From the NCBI GenBank assembly GCA_003168335.1, contig PMSM01000006.1, positions 572,320 through 636,319 on the forward strand: 64,000 nt of DNA, written 5' to 3'. The notes under the pieces are model-generated. The model ran no database searches. It was not told the DNA's origin and saw only the letters and a list, made by a program, of their open reading frames with translations. The position numbers and the translations under genes are program-made. How positions within the stretch are numbered: the first letter of the stretch is position 1; every line of letters begins with the position of its first letter. The DNA comes from Blastocatellia bacterium. GTDB taxonomy: Bacteria > Acidobacteriota > Blastocatellia > Pyrinomonadales > Pyrinomonadaceae. Shown here in pieces: positions 7,947 through 13,841 of this stretch.

Positions 7947-9536
7947 CTATTGATATTTCGCCCGCTTGCCGGGCTCGCGCAGTTGTTCTCGCAACTTGAA
8001 TCGCTGCACTTTTCCGGTCGCAGTGTACGGCAATTCCGAAACAAAGAGATAACGGCGCGGCCGCTTGAATCGCGGCAACGCGCTTTCACAAAGCGCGCGC
8101 AGGTCTGGCTCAACCGCATGCCCGTCTATCACGACGAATGCGCACACGCACGACAATTCATGCTCATCGAATCCTTCCACGACCGCGGCCGCGCGCACCG
8201 CTTCATGCCGCAGCAGCACACGCTCGACTTCAATGGGCGAGACCCACTGGCCCGTCGGCTTAAAACAATCATCGCTGCGGCCCTGGTGCCACCAGAATCC
8301 GTCCGCGTCCTGAGCGTAGAGATCGCCCGTCCGGACCCAACCATCGACGAAAGTTTCTGCAGACGTCTCAGGTCGCTGCCAGTAACGCATCGCCGCACTG
8401 TGGCCGCGAACCCAGAGGTTTCCTGCTTCGCCTTTTGGCGTCGCCACACCCTCATGATCAATTAACCGCGCTTCATAACCGGTCAACAACTTTCCGCTGC
8501 TCCCATACCGCACCTCGGCCTCGTGGTTCGACATGAACATGTGCAGCATCTCCGTCGAGCCGATCCCGTCCAGAACCTCGACACCGAAAGTTTTCTGCCA
8601 GTCTTCGCCCAATTGTGCCGGCAGGGCCTCGCCCGCCGAAACGCACAAACGCAAACTGGAAGTGTCCAGCTCGTTGCCGCTGCGATGATGTTCCAGCAGC
8701 ATGCTGTAAACCACCGGCACACCGAAAAAGATCGTCGGGCGAAATTCTCTAAAAACCCGGCTGACAATATCCGGCGCGGGCTTATCGCGACAAAGAATCG
8801 TGGTGCAGCCGTTGAGCAGCGGAAAAGTGAAGCCGTTGCCGAGCCCGTAGGCGAACGGCAAGCGCGAAGATGAGAACAACCGATCGCCTTCGCGCAGTCC
8901 CAACACTTCGCGGCAGAAAGTTTCGTTGGTGTAGAAGATGTCCGCCTGCCGGTGCACCGCGCCCTTCGGCTCGCCCGTGCTGCCCGAGGTGTAAAGAATG
9001 AAGGCGTCCGCGTCTTCGCTTCCATGTACGGCACGCACGGGAAATACATCGTCGAGTAGGGCGCGTTTCGTACTGTCAAGAGACTGTGCCTCCACGCCCG
9101 CGATTGAAGCAGCAACTGATCCACCGTCCCGGCTGACTACGAGCAGGTGCTTCAAATCAGTCGGAATATCAGAAGCCTGAAACAAGGTTTCTGCGGCCTG
9201 CGCCTCAACGATCGCCGCGCCGGCGCCGCAGTCTTTCAAGATAAACAATTGATCTTCCCGGCGCAGCGCCAGATTGATGGGCACCGCGATCGCGCCCAGG
9301 GAGATAATCGCGACAAACGAGGCAATGAATTCCGGCGAGTCGCTGAGCAGAATACCGACGCGATCTCCGGCGTTGATCCTGAGGGCCTTCAATGCCTCGG
9401 CCACGCGGGCGGTTTTGTCGCGCAGTTCTTCGTAAGTGATCTCTGAGTGCTCGTACAGTACCGCCACGCGGGTCGCGCGCGCCGGTGGGTACAGTCGATC
9501 AAAGAGCTTGTTACTGGAGAGATCGCCACGGTCCAT
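7947..9536 (-). CDS. Acyl/aryl-CoA ligase (benzoate-CoA ligase-like, AMP-binding)
   Basis: This 529-residue protein is an adenylate-forming ligase that activates a carboxylic acid as acyl-AMP and transfers it to CoA. The P-loop-like motif LYTSGSTGEPKG is at about 181-192; further family motifs are LDGIGSTEMLHMF (A5 region), WVRTGDLYAQDADGFWW (A7), the hinge and KPTGQWVSPIEVE, and the C-terminal TATGKVQRFKLRE carrying the catalytic lysine. The GSTEMLHMF and SPIEVE arrangement is close to benzoate-CoA ligase-type enzymes, but the substrate could equally be a short or medium fatty acid. It is transcribed towards the PaaI thioesterase, so the two may form a ligase/thioesterase pair. Confidence 0.88.
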   Translation of the reverse strand: MDRGDLSSNKLFDRLYPPARATRVAVLYEHSEITYEELRDKTARVAEALKALRINAGDRVGILLSDSPEFIASFVAIISLGAIAVPINLALRREDQLFILKDCGAGAAIVEAQAAETLFQASDIPTDLKHLLVVSRDGGSVAASIAGVEAQSLDSTKRALLDDVFPVRAVHGSEDADAFILYTSGSTGEPKGAVHRQADIFYTNETFCREVLGLREGDRLFSSSRLPFAYGLGNGFTFPLLNGCTTILCRDKPAPDIVSRVFREFRPTIFFGVPVVYSMLLEHHRSGNELDTSSLRLCVSAGEALPAQLGEDWQKTFGVEVLDGIGSTEMLHMFMSNHEAEVRYGSSGKLLTGYEARLIDHEGVATPKGEAGNLWVRGHSAAMRYWQRPETSAETFVDGWVRTGDLYAQDADGFWWHQGRSDDCFKPTGQWVSPIEVERVLLRHEAVRAAAVVEGFDEHELSCVCAFVVIDGHAVEPDLRALCESALPRFKRPRRYLFVSELPYTATGKVQRFKLREQLREPGKRAKYQ

Positions 9537-9808
9537 TTTGAGTTTGCAGAATTTATCACAACTAGAGGGTTGCGAAGTACGAATTGTGGCACGCGCATCC
9601 TTGGGCGTGATTCACGGGCGGGCGTTTTCGTCGGCGAAGCGGACGGCTGAGAATAGCCCAGCACTTCATGCTGGGATCAATGACGCCAAAATAAAAATCG
9701 TCCGCGAAAACGGGCGGCTGAAAACATCCAATCACGCTTCAGCTGGTTAACCGGGTCCACGGCATCAGAACTTCCCGCAAGCCCCCCTTAAGAAATAGGA
9801 ATTATTCC

Positions 9809-9820
9809 TGAACGTGTTCA
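9809..9820. promoter_or_regulatory. Operator-like dyad O1 (TGAACGTGTTCA)
   Basis: TGAAC-GT-GTTCA is an inverted repeat identical to the second site at 9867-9878. It ends 9 bp upstream of the -35 box. It is the probable binding site of the TetR-family regulator encoded third in the operon; assignment to that protein is inferred from position and symmetry. Confidence 0.7.
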
Positions 9821-9829
9821 AAAAAATGC

Positions 9830-9858
9830 TTGACAAGCCCGGAAACCCGCAGTATCCT
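9830..9858 (+). promoter_or_regulatory. Sigma-70 promoter of the TetR/DCC/SDR operon
   Basis: TTGACA (9830-9835), a 17-bp spacer, and TATCCT (9853-9858) form the best promoter in the window. The predicted transcription start (about 9865) lies at the edge of the second dyad, so a protein bound there would block initiation. GAGGGAGG at about 9886-9893 is the ribosome binding site for the ATG at 9899. Confidence 0.75.
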
Positions 9859-9866
9859 GCCAGAGT

Positions 9867-9878
9867 TGAACGTGTTCA
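9867..9878. promoter_or_regulatory. Operator-like dyad O2 (TGAACGTGTTCA)
   Basis: This exact copy of the 9809-9820 dyad overlaps the expected transcription start. The two sites are 58 bp apart, about 5.5 helical turns, flanking the promoter on both sides. Confidence 0.7.
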
Positions 9879-9898
9879 GTTTTCAGAGGGAGGCTGTT

Positions 9899-10300
9899 AT
9901 GACCATTGGAATTGCTACTTACCTGCTCTATCTCGCTATCAGCATTGCCCTGACCGTCTGGGTCGCGCGCACGCTCCACAAGAGCGGTCGCATCTTCCTG
10001 GTCGATGTCTTTCACGGTAACGAACCGCTGGCGGACTCAGTCAATCACCTGCTGGTGGTGGGTTTTTATCTCGTCAATCTCGGCTATGTCAGTCTGGCGC
10101 TTAAGCTTGGTTACGAGATCGCCTCGCCCAAAGAAAGCATCGAGGCTCTCTCGGTAAAGGTCGGTACGGTGCTGCTCGTCCTCGGCGGGATGCACTTCTT
10201 CAATCTGTTCATCTTCAGCCGCATGCGCCACCGCGCCACGATGCGCAACGCTCCGCCGCCGGTTTACCCCGACGCCTTCACGCCCGTGCAGGAGGTCTAG
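9899..10300 (+). CDS. Unknown three-span membrane protein, first gene of TetR operon
   Basis: The start is fixed by GAGGGAGG 5 nt upstream and gives 133 residues (MTIGIATYLLYL). Hydrophobic segments are at about 4-23, 47-66 and 87-109, with a loop FHGNEPLADSVNHLL between the first and second, and a Pro-rich cytoplasmic-type tail (APPPVYPDAFTP). I do not recognise the family. It lies 4 bp upstream of a DCC-family gene and is the promoter-proximal gene of an operon that encodes its own TetR regulator, so its expression is probably derepressed by a ligand. Confidence 0.75.
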   Translation: MTIGIATYLLYLAISIALTVWVARTLHKSGRIFLVDVFHGNEPLADSVNHLLVVGFYLVNLGYVSLALKLGYEIASPKESIEALSVKVGTVLLVLGGMHFFNLFIFSRMRHRATMRNAPPPVYPDAFTPVQEV

Positions 10301-10304
10301 AGCC

Positions 10305-10670
10305 ATGTCAACACTGACCATGCTGTATGACCCGTCGTGCGGCTTGTGCCGCAGGGTCCAGGGCTGGCTCGCCGAGCAACCAAAGCTGGTTGAAATAAAG
10401 ATGATTCCGATTAAGACAGAGGCGGCCCGGCAACGTTATCCAAAGCTGAACCACGAACTGACGGCGGACGATCTCACGGTGGTAAGCGATGAAGGCGCGG
10501 TCTACTTCGGTCCCAAGGCCTGGTTGATGGTTTTGTGGGCGCTGTGCCGGTATCGCGACTGGGCTTACCGTCTGGCGACGCCCCGGTTATTGCCGACTAC
10601 CAGGCGCGTCGTGTCGATGATTTCCGAACATCGCTATCAAATTAGCCGGGCTGCCGGACTGGCGAGGTAA
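10305..10670 (+). CDS. DCC-family (DUF393) thiol-disulfide oxidoreductase-like protein
   Basis: This 121-residue protein opens with LTMLYDPSCGLCRRVQGWLA, the DCC signature with a CxxC-type pair at C12 and C15 and a thioredoxin-like first strand and helix. It then has the family's acidic strand and a C-terminal region rich in Trp/Arg (RYRDWAYRLATPRLLP). Family members are predicted thiol-disulfide oxidoreductases, but few have been tested. A second DCC protein is encoded in the same operon at 12315. The gene overlaps nothing and is 4 bp from both neighbours, strongly suggesting translational coupling. Confidence 0.85.
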   Translation: MSTLTMLYDPSCGLCRRVQGWLAEQPKLVEIKMIPIKTEAARQRYPKLNHELTADDLTVVSDEGAVYFGPKAWLMVLWALCRYRDWAYRLATPRLLPTTRRVVSMISEHRYQISRAAGLAR

Positions 10671-10674
10671 ACAA

Positions 10675-11367
10675 ATGAACTCTGCGGAAAAAACAAAATC
10701 AAACACGACCGCCAAGGGTGAGCAAACAAAAGCACTCATCCTAAACAGCGCTCTCGATCTGCTGCGCGAACGCGGATATGAAGAGACGACCATGCGCGCG
10801 ATCGCTAAGAAGGCCGGCGTGTCGCTGGGCAATGCTTATCACTATTTCGGTTCGAAGGAACACTTGATCCAGGCGTTCTATCACCGCACGCACGAAGAAC
10901 ATTTGGTCGCCGCGCTTCCGGTGATGCAGAAAGAGACGAATCTGAAAGCGCGCCTGCTCTCAGTCCTGCGGCTGAAGATCTCGACGCTCGAGCCGTATCA
11001 CGAATTTGCCGGCATCCTTTTCAAAACCGCCGCCGACCCGCACAGTCCGCTCAATCCTTTTGCCGATGATTCCGCGCCGACGCGACACGACAGCATCAAG
11101 CTTTTCGAAGATCTGGTTGCCGACACAAAGGCGCGCATTCCGGGCGACCTGCGCGCCGAACTGCCTTACCTGCTGTGGCTGTATCACATGGGGATCATTC
11201 TGTTCTGGATTCATGATTCGTCGCCCAAACGCGCCCGCACTTATCGCCTGATCGATCAGACAGTCGATCTACTGGACAAACTGATTTCGTTGGCCAGCAA
11301 TCCGCTGATGCGGCCGGTGCGGAAACGAGCGCTGAAGTTGGTTGCCGAATTACGCGACCTGGGATGA
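10675..11367 (+). CDS. TetR/AcrR-family transcriptional regulator
   Basis: The 230-residue protein has an N-terminal TetR DNA-binding domain. After a 17-residue polar leader come the helices with ALDLLRERGYEETTMRAIAK and KAGVSLGNAYHYFGSKEHLI (about 24-68), the classic TetR helix-turn-helix with the YxYFGSKExL recognition end. The ligand-binding C-terminal domain (about 75-230) is not assignable to a known effector. It starts 4 bp after the first DCC gene and lies inside the operon whose promoter carries two TGAACGTGTTCA dyads, so it is most likely an autorepressor. Confidence 0.92.
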   Translation: MNSAEKTKSNTTAKGEQTKALILNSALDLLRERGYEETTMRAIAKKAGVSLGNAYHYFGSKEHLIQAFYHRTHEEHLVAALPVMQKETNLKARLLSVLRLKISTLEPYHEFAGILFKTAADPHSPLNPFADDSAPTRHDSIKLFEDLVADTKARIPGDLRAELPYLLWLYHMGIILFWIHDSSPKRARTYRLIDQTVDLLDKLISLASNPLMRPVRKRALKLVAELRDLG

Positions 11368-11386
11368 CACAGAAAGAAGGGCAAAA

Positions 11387-12322
11387 ATGAAAATCGCAAT
11401 TACTGGAGCAAAGGGATTCATCGGCGGGCACCTGGCGCAGCGACTGTTGGCCGAAGGACACCAGGTAGTTCTGCTAACACGAGGAGCGAGCCGCGAATCA
11501 ACCAGCCGAAACATGAATTTCGTTCTGAGTGACTTATCGGATCCGGCGGTGCTGGCAGCTGCATTCAGCGGCTGTGACGCCGTCGCCCACTGTGCCGGGA
11601 TCAACCGCGAGGTAGGAGAGCAGACCTATCAGAAGGTTCACGTTGAAGGCACCAGGAATGTCGTTAAGGCAGCCCAACAAGCGGGAGTAAAAAAGATCCT
11701 GCTGATGAGCTTTCTCCGGGCACGCCCGAATTGCGGCTCGGCTTACCACGAATCAAAGTGGGCGGCCGAAGAGATCGTCCGCGACTCCGGGCTTAACTAC
11801 ACCATAATCAAGGCGGGTATGGTTTATGGCCGTGGCGACCACATGTTGGATCACTTAAGCCACGCGGTTTACACCTTCCCTCTCTTCGCGATGGTCGGAC
11901 TGAAAGAAAAGCGAATCCGACCGCTGGCCATCGAGGATCTGATTGAGGTTTTACGAGCGGCGTTGGTTGAAGATAGATTGAACCGCAACACGGTCGCGAT
12001 CACCGGTGCTGAAGAACTACAGCTAAGCGAGGCCGTGCGCCGCGTAGCGCGAATTGCCGGCAGAACGATTTGGATGTTTCGCATACCGGTCTGGTGTCAC
12101 TACATTTTGGCGCGCTTCTGGGAGTTGACCATGAAGGTTCCTTTGGTTGCTCGGGCTCAGGTACGCATTCTTTCGGAGGGTGTGGTGGAACCGGCGTTAC
12201 CGTGTGACCCTCTGCCGGTGGATCTTCTTCCAACACGCAGTTTCACTGACGAGCAGATACGCAGCGGTCTTCCTGAGGCGGGCCCGTTCACACTGCAAGA
12301 CTTGAGGTGCTGCCGTGCATGA
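11387..12322 (+). CDS. NAD(P)-dependent SDR-type epimerase (NDUFA9-like)
   Basis: The start at 11387 (MKIAITGAKGFIGG) has AAAGAAGGG upstream and begins directly with the Rossmann glycine motif GAKGFIGG, giving 311 residues; the longer frame is less likely. Further features are CDAVAHCAGINREVG, the strand with KILLMSFLRARPNCGSAYHE containing the YxxxK-like YHESK, and TIIKAGMVYGRGDHML. This is the atypical extended SDR group related to complex I subunit NDUFA9 and nucleotide-sugar epimerases. Its substrate is unknown. It overlaps the following DCC gene by 8 nt, showing operon organisation. Confidence 0.85.
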   Translation: MKIAITGAKGFIGGHLAQRLLAEGHQVVLLTRGASRESTSRNMNFVLSDLSDPAVLAAAFSGCDAVAHCAGINREVGEQTYQKVHVEGTRNVVKAAQQAGVKKILLMSFLRARPNCGSAYHESKWAAEEIVRDSGLNYTIIKAGMVYGRGDHMLDHLSHAVYTFPLFAMVGLKEKRIRPLAIEDLIEVLRAALVEDRLNRNTVAITGAEELQLSEAVRRVARIAGRTIWMFRIPVWCHYILARFWELTMKVPLVARAQVRILSEGVVEPALPCDPLPVDLLPTRSFTDEQIRSGLPEAGPFTLQDLRCCRA

Positions 12323-12743
12323 GTCTACGTCCAACCCAATCGTCCTTTACGATGGAGTCTGCGGTCTTTGCAATCGCGCCGTTCAGTTTCTGCTGAAAAG
12401 AGATCGGCATGACCGGCTTCGGTTTGCTTCGTTGCAGAGCGACTTTGCCGCAACGTTGCTGCAGCGGCATGGCGTGGACCATCGGGATCTCAATACCGTC
12501 TATGCCGTTCTCAATCATGGAGAGCCCAACGAGGCTTTGCTCGCAAAGGCAGATGCATTCCTCCTGTTCGCAAAAACGATTGGCGGCGTTTGGAATATTG
12601 CGAGGCTGGGAAGGATCATCCCGCGGCCGATTCGAAACTTGCTGTATGACTTTGTTGCCCGCCACCGTTATCAAGTCTTTGGCAAGTACGAAACCTGCAT
12701 GCTGCCCGATCCACGGAACAAGCATAAGTTCGTCGAAGTGTGA
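12315..12743 (+). CDS. Second DCC-family (DUF393) protein
   Basis: The 142-residue protein begins NPIVLYDGVCGLCNRAVQFL, the canonical DCC motif with C16 and C19. It continues with RLRFASLQSDFAATLLQRHG and the C-terminal PRPIRNLLYDFVARHRYQVF, both typical of DUF393. Compared with the first DCC protein at 10305 it is closer to the family consensus. It overlaps the upstream SDR gene by 8 nt and is followed 22 bp later by a TIGR01777-type SDR. DUF393 and TIGR01777 proteins are frequent neighbours in bacteria. Confidence 0.9.
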   Translation: MHESTSNPIVLYDGVCGLCNRAVQFLLKRDRHDRLRFASLQSDFAATLLQRHGVDHRDLNTVYAVLNHGEPNEALLAKADAFLLFAKTIGGVWNIARLGRIIPRPIRNLLYDFVARHRYQVFGKYETCMLPDPRNKHKFVEV

Positions 12744-12765
12744 AAGGCCCCGCGGTCGTTAGCTT

Positions 12766-13722
12766 ATGAAGATTGTAATTCCAGGTGGTTCAGGACAAGT
12801 CGGAACAGTTCTCGCTCGCGACTTTCAAGCGAAGGGACACGAGGTCGTGGTGCTCACTCGTCAGCCGAAGAACGCGCAGTGGCGCACAGTCGCGTGGGAT
12901 GGCGAGACCCTCGGCGACTGGGTAACGGAATTTGAAGGAGCGGACGCGATCATCAATTTGGCCGGGCAAAACGTGAACTGCCGCTACAACGATCACAACC
13001 GCCGGGTGATTAAAGACTCGCGGGTGAAATCAACCAGGGTCGTCGGTGACGCGATCGCCCAGGCATGGAAGCCGCCGCGGGTCTGGTTACAGGCGAGCAC
13101 GGCCACGATTTATGCCCATCGATTCGACGAGGCCAATGACGAAGCCACCGGCATCATCGACGCTTCAGAACCGAACGCGCCGGACACCTGGCGCTTCAGT
13201 ATCGATGTTGCAACTTCTTGGGAACGCGAGCTAAACCAATCGCCGACGCCGCTTACGCGCCGGGTCGCGATGCGCTCGGCGATCGTGATGAATCCGGATC
13301 CGGGCAGCCCCTTCTCTACTTTGCTGCAACTGGTAAAGTTCGGACTCGGCGGCACGGCGGGCGACGGCCGGCAATACATATCCTGGATTCACGATCAGGA
13401 CTTTGCGAACGCGGTGCTCTGGTTGATCGAGCACGAAGAACTCGCAGGTCCGGTCAATCTCGCTGCGCCGAACCCACTCCCGAATTCAGAATTCATGCGC
13501 GTGCTCCGATCCGCCTGGGGCATGCCCTTCGGGCTGCCGGCAACCAAGTGGATGCTGGAGCTCGGCGCGTTTATTTTGCAGAGTGAAACCGAACTGATCC
13601 TCAAGAGCCGCCGCGTGATCCCGACCAGGCTCCGGCAATCCGGATTCGTTTTTAAGTTTCCAGACTGGCCCGACGCTGCTCGCGAGCTGTGTCAGCGAGC
13701 GCGCCGACACGGTAGTCGATAA
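12766..13722 (+). CDS. TIGR01777-family SDR oxidoreductase
   Basis: This 318-residue protein starts MKIVIPGGSGQVGTVLARDF, with the Rossmann motif GGSGQVG. It has the TIGR01777 family marks DAIINLAGQNVNCRYNDHNR (normally LAGExI...RW) and VKSTRVVGDAI, then WLQASTATIYAHRFDE, SWERELNQ and YISWIHDQDFANAVLWLIEH, and ends in a DUF1731-like C-terminal segment (LKSRRVIPTRLRQSGFVFKF). These proteins resemble nucleoside-diphosphate-sugar epimerases, but their substrate is not established. It is the last gene of the TetR operon; palindromic repeats follow. Confidence 0.88.
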   Translation: MKIVIPGGSGQVGTVLARDFQAKGHEVVVLTRQPKNAQWRTVAWDGETLGDWVTEFEGADAIINLAGQNVNCRYNDHNRRVIKDSRVKSTRVVGDAIAQAWKPPRVWLQASTATIYAHRFDEANDEATGIIDASEPNAPDTWRFSIDVATSWERELNQSPTPLTRRVAMRSAIVMNPDPGSPFSTLLQLVKFGLGGTAGDGRQYISWIHDQDFANAVLWLIEHEELAGPVNLAAPNPLPNSEFMRVLRSAWGMPFGLPATKWMLELGAFILQSETELILKSRRVIPTRLRQSGFVFKFPDWPDAARELCQRARRHGSR

Positions 13723-13731
13723 GCTTGGAGT

Positions 13732-13826
13732 GCGCTGACCTGTTTTGGAGTGCGCTGACTTGTCAGCGCTTTGGTAAGCGGCGACCTGCGGGGTCCCCGC
13801 GCGGGGTGCTCTTGTCGCCGCTCTCC
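13732..13826. repeat. TTGGAGTGCGCTGAC repeat, copy 1 (partly duplicated)
   Basis: TTGGAGTGCGCTGAC occurs twice in a row here, followed by TTGTCAGCGCTTTGGTAAGC and a GCGGCGAC...GTCGCCGC hairpin whose loop contains an extra GGGGTCCCCGCGCGGGG insertion. A simpler copy is at 16500-16558, next to the RAYT transposase remnant. It lies between convergent genes. Confidence 0.85.
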
Positions 13827-13841
13827 GGATCTCTGCTAAAT

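Larger units (their letters stand above)
9537..9898. other. Intergenic region with repeat unit and regulated promoter
   Basis: This 362-bp gap between divergent genes has no gene of its own. The left part (about 9630-9740) carries a degenerate repeat unit with AGCCCAGCACTTCATGCTGG near 9655 and CGGACGGCTG/GGGCGGCTGA motifs, related to the unit at 19307-19430. The right part holds the promoter and the two operator-like dyads of the TetR operon. Confidence 0.7.
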
